A stretch of 64,000 bases of DNA from NCBI GenBank assembly GCA_947490145.1, contig CANLGD010000005.1, forward strand, positions 17,581 through 81,580, written 5' to 3'. This stretch comes from Flavobacteriia bacterium. GTDB lineage: Bacteria > Bacteroidota > Bacteroidia > Flavobacteriales_D > Crocinitomicaceae. The notes under the pieces are model-generated. The model was given only the letters and a program-made list of their open reading frames with translations, searched no databases and had not been told where the DNA came from. Made by a program: the position numbers and the translations under genes. This document shows, piece after piece, positions 26,194 through 34,872 of the stretch (positions are counted from its first letter, which is position 1; each line of letters opens with the position of its first letter).

Positions 26194-26322
26194 ACTTTAG
26201 AAAGTTGAAAAAAGACTAAGAGAGTCAGAAGTCAGGACTTTAATTATCTTAAAAACATCAAATTATTATTAAAATCGATTAAGTCTTGCCTTTTGAGTCT
26301 AAAAATCTAAAAATCTAAAAAA

Positions 26323-27312
26323 ATGGCTTCTGATAACTTTGTAGATTACGTAAAAATTCATGGAACTTCTGGAAACGGTGGTGGAGGATCTACGCATTAT
26401 AGACGTGAAAAATACATTCCAATGGGTGGTCCAGATGGTGGAGATGGTGGTCGTGGTGGTCACGTAATCTTGCGCGGAAACACGCAACTTTGGACACTTT
26501 TGCATTTGAAATTTCAAAAACATGTAAAAGCTGGTCATGGAGCACACGGTTCTGGAAACATGAAAACGGGTTCACAAGGAACAGACAAATACATTGAAGT
26601 TCCTATCGGAACTATAGCTCGCGATGCCGAAACAAATGAATTTTTATTTGAAATTTCTTCGGATGGTGAAGAAAAAATATTGGTTCAAGGAGGACGAGGA
26701 GGAATGGGAAATAATCATTTCAAATCATCCATAAATCGTTCGCCATCTTATTCTCAACCGGGAGAAGAAGGAAGAGAAGGTTGGAAAATATTAGAATTAA
26801 AAGTCCTTGCAGATGTGGGTCTGGTTGGTTTTCCGAATGCAGGAAAAAGTACTTTACTTTCAGTTTTATCGGATGCAAAACCTGAAATTGGAAATTACGC
26901 TTTTACAACCTTAAGACCAAATTTGGGAATTGTAAAATACCGAGATTTCCGTTCTTTTGTAATGGCCGATATTCCTGGAATTATCGAAGGAGCATCTGAA
27001 GGAAAAGGAATTGGTTTGCGTTTTTTAAGACATATTGAACGAAATTCATTACTTTTATTTATGATTTCCGCCGATTCTGACGACATCAATAAAGAATATG
27101 AGATTTTATTGAATGAATTAAAACAATACAATCCTGAATTGTTGCACAAAGATCGAATTTTAGCAATCACAAAATCTGATATGCTGGACGATATTTTGAA
27201 GCAGCAAATTGAAGTAGATTTACCAAAAATTCCGTATTTATTTATTTCCTCCTTAGCTCAACAGGGTTTAAACGAATTGAAAGATTTGATTTGGAAAGAA
27301 TTGAATCCATAA
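26323..27312 (+). CDS. obg: GTPase Obg/CgtA
   Basis: 329 residues: the glycine-rich Obg fold (about 1-158, e.g. [14 protein letters not shown]) followed by the GTPase domain with G1 [12 protein letters not shown]3 [16 protein letters not shown] and G4-like TKSD. It lacks the extra C-terminal OCT domain of some Gram-positives, as usual in this phylum. An essential ribosome-associated GTPase acting in 50S maturation. It is separated from adk by 129 nt of repetitive AGACT/AAAATCT sequence, and is followed by palindromic repeat copy 3. Confidence 0.95.
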   Translation: MASDNFVDYVKIHGTSGNGGGGSTHYRREKYIPMGGPDGGDGGRGGHVILRGNTQLWTLLHLKFQKHVKAGHGAHGSGNMKTGSQGTDKYIEVPIGTIARDAETNEFLFEISSDGEEKILVQGGRGGMGNNHFKSSINRSPSYSQPGEEGREGWKILELKVLADVGLVGFPNAGKSTLLSVLSDAKPEIGNYAFTTLRPNLGIVKYRDFRSFVMADIPGIIEGASEGKGIGLRFLRHIERNSLLLFMISADSDDINKEYEILLNELKQYNPELLHKDRILAITKSDMLDDILKQQIEVDLPKIPYLFISSLAQQGLNELKDLIWKELNP

Positions 27313-27316
27313 ATTA

Positions 27317-27443
27317 ATGATTACAGATTACAAATTATCTGCGGAGCTGCCTTTGGCGGCGGCAGATTACAGATTGCTTCGCTTTCAAAATAATTTTATT
27401 CAAAGCGAAGCAATCTGTAATTTGTAATCTCCCAATCTGTAAT
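27317..27443. repeat. Palindromic repeat copy 3, with nested GC-rich insert
   Basis: Perfect 20-bp inverted repeat ATTACAGATTGCTTCGCTTT (27366-27385) / AAAGCGAAGCAATCTGTAAT (27402-27421), loop 16 nt. The left flank contains a GC-rich block GCGGAGCTGCCTTTGGCGGC (27340-27360) bounded by ATCTGC and GCAGAT, unlike the surrounding AT-rich DNA. The right arm continues TTTGTAATCTCCCAATCTG up to 3 nt before the queG ATG. Same core as copies 1 and 2 in the suf cluster. Confidence 0.85.
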
Positions 27444-27446
27444 TAC

Positions 27447-28373
27447 ATGAAAACCAAAGAAAGTCATACTATAATTGTTAAAAAAATCGCTCAAGATTTA
27501 GGGTTTTTGCATTGTGGTATTTCAAAAAGTGGATTTTTAGAAGATGAAGCTAAAAGATTAGAAAATTGGCTGAAAAACGGCTTTCATGGCAAAATGCATT
27601 ACATGGAAAATTATTTTGACAAACGTTTAAACACCGCTTTATTAGTTGAAGATTCTAAGTCAGTCGTGTCTTTGTTGTTGAATTATTATCCTACTGAATT
27701 TCAAAATGAAGATTTGCCAAAAATTTCTAAATATGCTTATGGAAATGATTACCACGAAGTCATAAGAGGAAAATTAAATCAATTTTTGGATCAAATAAAA
27801 TTGCAAATTGGAGAAGTTCATGGTCGAGTTTTTGTTGATTCTGCTCCAGTGATGGATAAAGTTTGGGCGAAAAAGGCTGGTTTAGGATGGATTGGGAAAA
27901 ATGGAAACCTAATCAATCCAAAAAACGGATCTTTTTTCTTTATTGCAGAATTAATAATCGATTTGGATTTAGAAGTTGATTCAGCAATAAAAGATTATTG
28001 CGGTACTTGTACGAAATGCATTGATGCTTGTCCAACAGATGCTTTAAGTACACCATACATTGTCAATGGATCTAAATGCATTTCTTACCTGACAATTGAA
28101 TTAAAAGATGAAATTATTCCATCTGGTTTTGAACAAAAAATGAATAATTGGGCTTTCGGCTGCGATATCTGCCAAGACGTCTGTCCTTGGAATCGATTTT
28201 CAAAACCTCATTCTGAAGAAGAATTTACCTTAAATAAAAATTTAATTAACCTTTCTAAAAGCGATTGGCTAGATATGGAAAAACATACCTTTTCTATTCT
28301 AGCAAAAAATAGTCCAATTAAACGAACAAAATTGAAAGGTATGAAAAGAAATATTTTGTCTTTGTCTAATTAA
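27447..28373 (+). CDS. queG: Epoxyqueuosine reductase QueG
   Basis: 308 residues. A cobalamin- and Fe-S-dependent enzyme that makes the last step of queuosine formation in tRNA. Two 4Fe-4S motifs are present: [16 protein letters not shown] and [11 protein letters not shown]. The region [21 protein letters not shown] is highly characteristic of QueG. Length is in the normal range for forms without the C-terminal HEAT repeats. The start ATG lies directly at the end of palindromic repeat copy 3, so the repeat forms its entire leader. Confidence 0.95.
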   Translation: MKTKESHTIIVKKIAQDLGFLHCGISKSGFLEDEAKRLENWLKNGFHGKMHYMENYFDKRLNTALLVEDSKSVVSLLLNYYPTEFQNEDLPKISKYAYGNDYHEVIRGKLNQFLDQIKLQIGEVHGRVFVDSAPVMDKVWAKKAGLGWIGKNGNLINPKNGSFFFIAELIIDLDLEVDSAIKDYCGTCTKCIDACPTDALSTPYIVNGSKCISYLTIELKDEIIPSGFEQKMNNWAFGCDICQDVCPWNRFSKPHSEEEFTLNKNLINLSKSDWLDMEKHTFSILAKNSPIKRTKLKGMKRNILSLSN

Positions 28374-28453
28374 TTTCAATTGAAATAAAGATTTAATTTT
28401 GTCTCACGTAAACTTTTGAATAGGAATAAGTTTTATATTAACTCAATAATTCT

Positions 28454-28461
28454 TAATTTTA
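28454..28461 (+). promoter_or_regulatory. -7 box variant TAATTTTA upstream of gatC
   Basis: TTTA-ending variant, 31 nt before the gatC ATG at 28493. Confidence 0.35.
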
Positions 28462-28492
28462 CACATCTTTCTAAGATATAAAGTTTAGTACA

Positions 28493-28786
28493 ATGAGAAT
28501 AAGCGAAGAAACAGTAAATCATATTGCGCATTTAGCACGTTTAAAATTTGACGGTGACGAAGTGAAATCCATTCAAATAGATTTGGAAAACATGATTTCT
28601 TTTATGGGAAAATTAAATGAATTAGAAACTTCAGATCTTGAACCACTTCTTTTTATGTCAGACGAAGTAAATGTTCTAAGAGAAGATATTGCTGTTGAAA
28701 CTATTAGTGCCAAAGAAGCCTTAAAAAATGCCCCTAAAAAAGATTCAGATTATTTTAGAATCCCAAAAGTTCTGGATAAAAAGTAA
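28493..28786 (+). CDS. gatC: Asp-tRNA(Asn)/Glu-tRNA(Gln) amidotransferase subunit C
   Basis: 97 residues, normal length. GatC bridges GatA and GatB in the amidotransferase that forms Gln-tRNA or Asn-tRNA. Typical features: ISEETVNHIAHLARLKFDGDE at the start, the central LNELETSDLEPL (family consensus L-x-E-x-D-[TV]-x-x-x-x-P), and VLREDI, then DSDYFRIPKVLDKK at the end. gatA and gatB are not adjacent here. A structured-RNA candidate follows its stop. Confidence 0.92.
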   Translation: MRISEETVNHIAHLARLKFDGDEVKSIQIDLENMISFMGKLNELETSDLEPLLFMSDEVNVLREDIAVETISAKEALKNAPKKDSDYFRIPKVLDKK

Positions 28787-28834
28787 AATGTATTTTTACT
28801 TTTATTGAAATACTGATATTATTCTTTATAAAAA

Positions 28835-28925
28835 TACTCGCTCCCTAGCCCTGATTGCAGTATTAACTCCTGTTGTCATTTAACTGCAAAATACTGGAGT
28901 GGAAAGCAGGAAAAAGCGCCTAAAT
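28835..28925 (+). ncRNA. Structured RNA candidate, Flavo-1-like intergenic element
   Basis: Three nested helices can be drawn: CGCT 28839-28842 / AGCG 28915-28918; CCTG 28850-28853 / CAGG 28907-28910; ACTCC 28866-28870 / GGAGT 28896-28900. The framework TAGCCCTGAT ... GGAAAGCAGGAAAAAGCGCCT resembles an intergenic element I recall as widespread in Flavobacteriia (TAGCCCTGAT...AGCGG...GGAAAGCAGG...GC.CCT), possibly Rfam Flavo-1; that identification is from memory and not checked. It lies between convergent gatC and paaZ. Confidence 0.5.
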
Positions 28926-28933
28926 AAATTATA

Positions 28934-30982
28934 TTAATTCTGATCGATCTTTCTAACCATCGTTAAAATGGTAGCCAAAGCAACGGTTTCTCCAGTTTCG
29001 TCAAAAACATCCACTAAAAACTTCACAATTCCTTTTGCAATGTCGTCTTCTGAACGTTTTTCTTGATCTATTTTTTCTTTTACTGTAAATCTTACACCGA
29101 GTGTCGCTCCTGGATAAACTGGTTTCGTGAAACGCGCTTCTTCAATACCGTAATTCAACAAAACTGGTCCTTTTTTTGGATCAACAAATAAACCAGCAGC
29201 TTTTGAAAGTACAAAATATCCATGTGCTACACGGCGTTCAAAAATTGTTCCTTCCAAAGAAGTTGCATCCATGTGGGCATAAAAGTTATCACCAGAAACA
29301 TTAGCAAAATTTACAATATCAGCATCAGTTACAGTATGTTTGTGTGTAAAAACTGTTTCGCCAATTACCATTTCTTCAAAATGTTTTCTAAAAACATGCG
29401 GATCTGCCTCTGGCATTTCTGCTCCAACTTGAAATTGTTGTGTTATTTGTGTCAAGGTCGTTGGATGTCCTTGAATTGCAGTTCTTTGTAAATAATGCAT
29501 AACTCCTCGTTTTCCACCCATTTCTTCTCCGCCTCCAGCTCTCCCTGGTCCTCCATGTGTCAAAAGTGGCATTGGTGAACCGTGTCCAGTACTCTCCTTT
29601 GCGCAATCTTTGTTTAAAATCAAAATTCTACCGTGCATACTTGCAGCACCAATAACGTATTCGGTTGCTTCTTTGTCATTTGGTGTTACAATTGACGAGA
29701 CCAAAGAACCTTTCCCCATTCTTGCTAACTCAATTGCATCTTCGATGTGCTTATATGGCATAATTGTTGAAACTGGACCGAAGGCTTCAATTTCATGGCA
29801 GTCAGTTTTATTGAAAGGGTCATTATTCATAAATAATATGGGTGAGAAAAATGCTCCTTTTTCAGAATCTCCACCAGTGATTTCTACTTCGTTTACATTT
29901 CCATAAACGATTTCTTGCGATAAAGCCAATCTATTTACGCTTTCTCTCACACGATCAACTTGGATTCTTGTTGCTAAGGAGCCCATGCGAACGCCTTCCA
30001 ACGATGGATCTCCAATTTTTGTTGAAGCCAAACGAGCAGCAATTGCTTTTTGAACTTCATCTAATAAGTTGTCCGGTACAATTATTCTTCTGACAGCTGT
30101 ACATTTTTGTCCAGCTTTTACGGTAATTTCTTTGGTTGTTTCTTTAATGAACAAATCAAATTCAGCTGTTCCAGGTATTGCAAATTTTCCTAAAATTGTT
30201 GCATTCAAAGAATCTGCTTCCAAATTGAAAGCCACACTTTTATCTGCAATTTGTGGCAAAGCTTTCAACACTTTTCCAGTATGTGCACTTCCAGTGAAAG
30301 TTACGGTATCTTCTATATCAACAAAATCAAGTATTCCACGACCCAAACCGCAAACTAATTGCAGCGAACCTTCAGGTAAAATTTTAGAATCAATAATGTC
30401 TTTTACCATTAATTCTGTTAAAAAACAGGTAAACTCTGACGGTTTCACGATACATGGAACGCCAGCCATTAAATTTACAGCGATTTTTTCCAACATTCCC
30501 CAAATTGGAAAATTAAAAGCATTGATATGAATTGCAACCCCTCGCTTAGGAGTCATAATATGATGTCCGATAAAGGATCCATTTTTTGAAAGTGGAGCAG
30601 CAACTCCGTCAACATAATATGGTAAATCAGGAAATTGTTTTCTCAAACTCGCATTCGCAAAAACATTTCCAATTCCTCCTTCAATATCAATCCATGAATC
30701 AACTCTTGTTGCTCCAGTTAAAGCACTTAATTGATAATATGATTCTTTTTTTTCTTGTAAAAATAAAGCCAAAACTTTTAACATTCGGCCTCTTTCTTGG
30801 AAAGTCATTTTACGTAATATGCTTCCTCCAGTGCTCCGACCATAATTTAAAATAGACTCATAATCAAGTCCTTTACTCGAAGTATTGCCGATTAAATCGC
30901 CATTTAAAGCATTGTATAAATTAGTTTCAACACCTTCTCCTGCTTGCCATTTTCCTTGAACGAAATTTTTTACTTGAATCAT
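28934..30982 (-). CDS. paaZ: PaaZ: oxepin-CoA hydrolase / 3-oxo-5,6-dehydrosuberyl-CoA semialdehyde dehydrogenase
   Basis: 682 residues, full-length bifunctional enzyme of aerobic phenylacetyl-CoA degradation. Residues 1 to about 520 form the aldehyde dehydrogenase domain (FNLEADSLNATILG and catalytic Cys in VKAGQKCTAVRRI near 295). Residues about 530-682 form a MaoC-like hot-dog hydratase domain (FYAHMDATSLEGTIFERRVA). The ring of oxepin-CoA is opened by the hydratase and the aldehyde is oxidised by the dehydrogenase. It is transcribed alone; paaG and paaH are about 30 kb away and paaABCDE are not in the window. Confidence 0.95.
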   Translation of the reverse strand: MIQVKNFVQGKWQAGEGVETNLYNALNGDLIGNTSSKGLDYESILNYGRSTGGSILRKMTFQERGRMLKVLALFLQEKKESYYQLSALTGATRVDSWIDIEGGIGNVFANASLRKQFPDLPYYVDGVAAPLSKNGSFIGHHIMTPKRGVAIHINAFNFPIWGMLEKIAVNLMAGVPCIVKPSEFTCFLTELMVKDIIDSKILPEGSLQLVCGLGRGILDFVDIEDTVTFTGSAHTGKVLKALPQIADKSVAFNLEADSLNATILGKFAIPGTAEFDLFIKETTKEITVKAGQKCTAVRRIIVPDNLLDEVQKAIAARLASTKIGDPSLEGVRMGSLATRIQVDRVRESVNRLALSQEIVYGNVNEVEITGGDSEKGAFFSPILFMNNDPFNKTDCHEIEAFGPVSTIMPYKHIEDAIELARMGKGSLVSSIVTPNDKEATEYVIGAASMHGRILILNKDCAKESTGHGSPMPLLTHGGPGRAGGGEEMGGKRGVMHYLQRTAIQGHPTTLTQITQQFQVGAEMPEADPHVFRKHFEEMVIGETVFTHKHTVTDADIVNFANVSGDNFYAHMDATSLEGTIFERRVAHGYFVLSKAAGLFVDPKKGPVLLNYGIEEARFTKPVYPGATLGVRFTVKEKIDQEKRSEDDIAKGIVKFLVDVFDETGETVALATILTMVRKIDQN

Positions 30983-31157
30983 TTTTAAAAATTTTTGTTA
31001 AAGTTAAACAAGATTTCAAAAAGAGTATTATAAAATTGAAAAATATAAGCTATAAATCAATAATTAGAACTAACTTCACCAAAGTTCTAGCAAATTTTCA
31101 AATAATAATTTAGGCATTGATTAAAGCCTGAAATTTTCCTTTTCAACTTACAAAAAG

Positions 31158-31165
31158 TATTTTTG
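31158..31165 (+). promoter_or_regulatory. -7 box TATTTTTG upstream of the pterin dehydratase-like gene
   Basis: Exact TAnnTTTG match, 22 nt before the ATG at 31188. Confidence 0.5.
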
Positions 31166-31187
31166 CTTTAAATTTCAATTTTTTTAA

Positions 31188-31421
31188 ATGAGTTGGTTAA
31201 TTAAAAATAATAAGTTACAAAAAGAATTCTCTTTTAAATCGCAGACAGAGTTGGCAATTTTCATGCTTAAAATTGCGCAATATGCGGACGAAGTTTCTCA
31301 TCACCCCGATATTCAAATTTATAAATGCTCGTTTATTAATATTGAATTATTTACTCATGAAACTAATACAATAAGTGAAAAAGACTACCAACTTGCAAAA
31401 TTTATTGATACTGCTTATTAA
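31188..31421 (+). CDS. Pterin-4a-carbinolamine dehydratase-like protein
   Basis: 77 residues, shorter than the usual 95-115 because the N-terminal strand is trimmed. The family core is visible: ADEVSHHPDIQIYKCSFI, with the HHP motif, and ELFTHETNTISEKD matching the L-x-T-H-x-x-x-[G]-[LIT]-x-x-x-D tail, although the usual Gly is Asn here. Known role: recycling of 4a-hydroxytetrahydrobiopterin made by aromatic amino acid hydroxylases. No phenylalanine hydroxylase gene is adjacent, so the substrate is uncertain; the short members may have other roles. Confidence 0.8.
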   Translation: MSWLIKNNKLQKEFSFKSQTELAIFMLKIAQYADEVSHHPDIQIYKCSFINIELFTHETNTISEKDYQLAKFIDTAY

Positions 31422-31438
31422 AAATAGAGCAAAAACCT

Positions 31439-31446
31439 TACCTTTG
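31439..31446 (+). promoter_or_regulatory. -7 box TACCTTTG upstream of the histidine kinase
   Basis: Exact match, 24 nt before ATG 31471, indicating transcription separate from the preceding dehydratase-like gene. Confidence 0.5.
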
Positions 31447-31470
31447 TAAAAAAACGAAATAATATTAAAC

Positions 31471-32358
31471 ATGAGAAAACAGCCGACAATTTTCTTTTAT
31501 TTACTGGGAGCTTATGTTATTTTGCAATTTTCTTGGTGGGCTTATCATATCATTCAATTAACACAAGAAGTTGGTTATCCAGAAGCTGCAGTCAGTAAGA
31601 GAATTGGAATGATTATCGGTGAAGGTTTGGTTTTCTTTTTGATTTTAATTTTTGGTTTGTGGAGAATTATGAAATCCATTAAAAAGGAACATGAATTAGC
31701 AAAAAGACAACATAACTTTTTACTTTCTGTGACACATGAGTTAAAAACTCCTTTAGCCTCAACTAAATTATATCTGCAAACTTTGTTGAAAAGAAATTTT
31801 GAAGCGGAAAAACGAGAAGAACTTTTACAAAAAGCACTTTTAGAAAATTTACGTTTAGAAGAAATAGTTGATGCAATTTTGATATCTGCTAGAATAGAAA
31901 ATAGAACTTTTGAAATACACAAAGAAAAAATTAATTTGGCAGATGAAATTCAGAAGATTGTAATGCAATACATTCCAAAATACAGTAAAGAATTTTTTAA
32001 ATTGAACATCAAAGATACAGAAATTGAAACCGATATTTTTATGTTCAAAACAATTGTCATAAATTTAATTGAGAATGCTATAAAATATGCAGGAACGGAG
32101 AAAATAATTAATATTGAATTAACAAAAAAAGAACAACGTAATTTATTACGTATATCCGATTTTGGGCCAGGAATTTCAAAAGAAAATAGAGAAATTATCT
32201 TTCAAAAATTTGTTAGACTTGAAAATGAAGAAACAAGGTCAAAAAAAGGAACAGGTTTGGGACTTTTTATCGTGAAAGAATTTACAAATCTAATAGGGGG
32301 AGAAATTGAATACAAAGAAAATGTGCCCAGTGGAGCTATTTTCGAACTTACTTTTTAA
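31471..32358 (+). CDS. Sensor histidine kinase, two membrane segments
   Basis: 295 residues. Two N-terminal membrane helices (about 8-30 and 46-67) with almost no periplasmic loop, so it probably senses within the membrane or through a partner. Phosphoacceptor His in SVTHELKTPLASTKLYL, N box IVINLIENAIKYA, G1 ISDFGPGIS, and GTGLGLFIVKEFTNLIGG. A complete class I kinase core. No response regulator gene is next to it: the gene before encodes a dehydratase-like protein and gpmI follows. Confidence 0.9.
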   Translation: MRKQPTIFFYLLGAYVILQFSWWAYHIIQLTQEVGYPEAAVSKRIGMIIGEGLVFFLILIFGLWRIMKSIKKEHELAKRQHNFLLSVTHELKTPLASTKLYLQTLLKRNFEAEKREELLQKALLENLRLEEIVDAILISARIENRTFEIHKEKINLADEIQKIVMQYIPKYSKEFFKLNIKDTEIETDIFMFKTIVINLIENAIKYAGTEKIINIELTKKEQRNLLRISDFGPGISKENREIIFQKFVRLENEETRSKKGTGLGLFIVKEFTNLIGGEIEYKENVPSGAIFELTF

Positions 32359-32446
32359 ATAGACAGTTAGATTTTAAGATGTTAGGACATATTTACACAA
32401 AAGTCCTAATAGCTTGATATCCAAAAGTCCTAATATCTGGAACAAG
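32359..32446. repeat. Short repeat/hairpin between the histidine kinase and gpmI
   Basis: Inverted repeat AGATGTTAGGAC (32377-32388) / GTCCTAATATCT (32427-32438) with one mismatch, and the direct repeat AAAAGTCCTAATA (about 32400 and 32424). The right arm ends 8 nt before the gpmI GTG start, so the hairpin would cover its leader. Confidence 0.5.
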
Positions 32447-33964
32447 GTGAAAAAAAACGTAGGATTAATTATTTTAGATGGTTGGGGTCTCGGAGATCAC
32501 TCGCAATCTGACGCTATATATAATGCAAATACTCCATATATGGATTATCTTTTGCAAACTTACCCAAATGCAACCTTAAACACTTCTGGTGAAGATGTAG
32601 GTTTACCAGACGGGCAAATGGGAAATTCAGAAGTTGGCCATTTGAATATTGGTGCTGGAAGAATCGTATATCAAGAACTTAGTCGCATAAATTTATCAAT
32701 TAGTGATGGTGAGTTTTTTGAAAATGAGCAGTTAAAAAAAGCATTTCAAACAGCGAAAGATAAAAATGTTGCAATTCATTTTATGGGTTTAGTTTCAAAA
32801 GGCGGTGTTCATAGTTCACAAGATCATTTGTATGCCCTATGCAAAATGGCGGAAGATTGTAAAATTGAAAATTCATTCATTCATGCTTTTACAGATGGTA
32901 GAGATTGTGACCCAAAAAGTGGATTGAATTTCATGAAAGAATTGCTCGAAAAAGAGAATATCAAATCAACAAAAATCGCATCCATTATTGGAAGATATTT
33001 TGCAATGGATCGAGATAATCGTTGGGAAAGAGTAAAAAAAGCATATGATGCAATGGTTAATGGAATTGGAGAACCGTTTGATAATCCAATTGAAGCATTT
33101 GAAAAATCGTATCAAAATAACATTACTGATGAATTTTTTAAACCAACGGTGGTATCAAATGATCCAAATTCTCGCATAAAAGATGGTGATGTTGTTATTT
33201 CATTTAATTTTAGAACAGATAGACCTAGAGAAATAACAATTGCATTAACGCAAAAAGATTTTGCAGATCAAAACATGCATAAACTTAATTTGGAATATTA
33301 CACCATGACTAATTATGATGCAAGTTTTAAAAATGTGGAGGTAATTTTTGACAAGGATAATTTAAAAAATACCTTGGGTGAAGTTCTTTCTAAGTTAGGA
33401 AAAACACAAATTCGAATTGCTGAAACAGAAAAATATCCACATGTTACCTTCTTTTTTAGCGGAGGAAGAGAAATCGAATTTGAAGGAGAAAATCGTATTA
33501 TGGTGAATTCTCCAAAGGTTGCAACGTATGATTTACAGCCTGAAATGAGTGCTTTTGAAGTAAAAGAAAAAATCATCGCTGAAATAGAAAAAAACAAACC
33601 AAATTTCTTTTGTTTGAATTTTGCAAATCCAGATATGGTTGGGCATACCGGAATTTATAAGGCGATCATTAAGGCTGTAGAAACAATCGATTCTTGTTTA
33701 AAAGAAGTCAGTGAAGCTGCCAAAAAATTAGATTATGAATTAATTATAATCGCTGATCATGGCAATGCTGACTTTGCTTTAAACGCTGATGGCAGTCCGA
33801 ATACAGCTCATTCTTTAAATCCTGTTCCATTTATCTTGGTAACAAATGATAAGGTAAAGTTGAACAGTGGGATTTTAGCTGATGTTGCGCCAACGATTTT
33901 AAACAGAATGAAACTTGCCTCTCCATTAGAAATGACAGGCAAAAATTTGGTTGAAAATTATTGA
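32447..33964 (+). CDS. gpmI: 2,3-bisphosphoglycerate-independent phosphoglycerate mutase
   Basis: 505 residues, normal length. Interconverts 3- and 2-phosphoglycerate in glycolysis with two Mn ions. Metal/phosphoserine motifs: LIILDGWGLGD and the active Ser in GQMGNSEVGHLNIGAG; further HAFTDGRDCDPKSG, RFAMDRDNRWER-like YFAMDRDNRWERV, NFANPDMVGHTG and IIADHGNAD. The ORF-track start (32414) includes repeat-derived residues; GTG 32447 gives the conserved MKKNVGLIILDGWG start. Confidence 0.95.
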   Translation: MKKNVGLIILDGWGLGDHSQSDAIYNANTPYMDYLLQTYPNATLNTSGEDVGLPDGQMGNSEVGHLNIGAGRIVYQELSRINLSISDGEFFENEQLKKAFQTAKDKNVAIHFMGLVSKGGVHSSQDHLYALCKMAEDCKIENSFIHAFTDGRDCDPKSGLNFMKELLEKENIKSTKIASIIGRYFAMDRDNRWERVKKAYDAMVNGIGEPFDNPIEAFEKSYQNNITDEFFKPTVVSNDPNSRIKDGDVVISFNFRTDRPREITIALTQKDFADQNMHKLNLEYYTMTNYDASFKNVEVIFDKDNLKNTLGEVLSKLGKTQIRIAETEKYPHVTFFFSGGREIEFEGENRIMVNSPKVATYDLQPEMSAFEVKEKIIAEIEKNKPNFFCLNFANPDMVGHTGIYKAIIKAVETIDSCLKEVSEAAKKLDYELIIIADHGNADFALNADGSPNTAHSLNPVPFILVTNDKVKLNSGILADVAPTILNRMKLASPLEMTGKNLVENY

Positions 33965-34016
33965 ATAACAAAAAATTAAAATATCCCTTTTACCATATAG
34001 TGAAATACAAAAGATA

Positions 34017-34048
34017 GTTTTTTGTGGCTATTACAATCTACAAAAAAC
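34017..34048. terminator. Possible hairpin between convergent gpmI and LytTR gene
   Basis: Inverted repeat GTTTTTTGT (34017-34025) / ACAAAAAAC (34040-34048), between the gpmI stop and the end of the minus-strand regulator gene. Weak because the stem is nearly all A-T. Confidence 0.35.
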
Positions 34049-34059
34049 CAATCTAGATT

Positions 34060-34800
34060 CTATAAATTCTCTAAAATCCTAAAGAAAATATCTCTTTTTG
34101 CTGGGGAAATTGGAACTTCTGAACCATCTTTCATAATTACAGTCCCACCGTTAGCTTTATCGTAACGATCAACAAAATCTAAGTTCACCAAATGAGATTG
34201 CTGAACACGCAAGAAGTTATGTCCTGTCAATAAGGTTTCATAATCTTTTAATGTTTTAGAAACCAATATTTTTTTGTGGTCAACCAAATAAAATGAAGTA
34301 TAGTTTCTATCTGCTTCGCAACGAATAATTTTATCCAAATCAATTACATGAACACTTTCTTGTGTTTTTAAAACCAGCCTTCTTTTTTGAGAAGGTTGAA
34401 TATTTTGTTGCAAGGCATCATATTGAGATTCTTCTCTCTTATGATCAATACTTTCAATTGCTTTTTCAATAGATTTTTTTAACTCTTCAGGATCAATTGG
34501 CTTTAAAATATAATCCAAAGCACTGAATTTTATAGCTTTAATAGCAAATTCTTCATGAGCAGTAATGAATATTACTTCAAAATTTTTTTGAGGAATCATT
34601 TTCAACATATCAAAACCTGTTCCGTCAGGCATTTGAATATCTAAAAAAACAATATCCGGTTTTATTTCTTGAATTGCTTTTAATCCAGATACAACATTTT
34701 CACCAACTGGAAAGGTTTCAATTCCAAGATCAAAAGATTCTATTAACTTTGCAATTAATTCCCTTGTTCTTTTTTCATCATCTATTATTACTGCCTTCAT
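34060..34800 (-). CDS. LytTR-family response regulator
   Basis: 246 residues. N-terminal receiver domain with acidic pocket (IIDDEKR), phosphoacceptor Asp in IVFLDIQMPDGTGFD, conserved Thr in FITAHEEFA and Lys in DYILKPID. C-terminal LytTR DNA-binding domain from about 145 (LVLKTQESVHVIDLDKIIRC to FLRVQQSHLVN). It sits 72 nt downstream of a TPR-type sensor kinase of the LytS/YehU class in the same direction, so the two form a standard two-component pair. Confidence 0.93.
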   Translation of the reverse strand: MKAVIIDDEKRTRELIAKLIESFDLGIETFPVGENVVSGLKAIQEIKPDIVFLDIQMPDGTGFDMLKMIPQKNFEVIFITAHEEFAIKAIKFSALDYILKPIDPEELKKSIEKAIESIDHKREESQYDALQQNIQPSQKRRLVLKTQESVHVIDLDKIIRCEADRNYTSFYLVDHKKILVSKTLKDYETLLTGHNFLRVQQSHLVNLDFVDRYDKANGGTVIMKDGSEVPISPAKRDIFFRILENL

Positions 34801-34872
34801 AAGTGATTAATTCTTAAACCGTTTGTAGTAGAAAAAGTAGTTTTTCATTTCTCAGTAAAGTAAAAGTAATAA

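Noticed and set aside
30069-30530. 153-residue plus-strand ORF
   Set aside because: Antisense shadow of paaZ; codon use and lack of signals argue against a gene.
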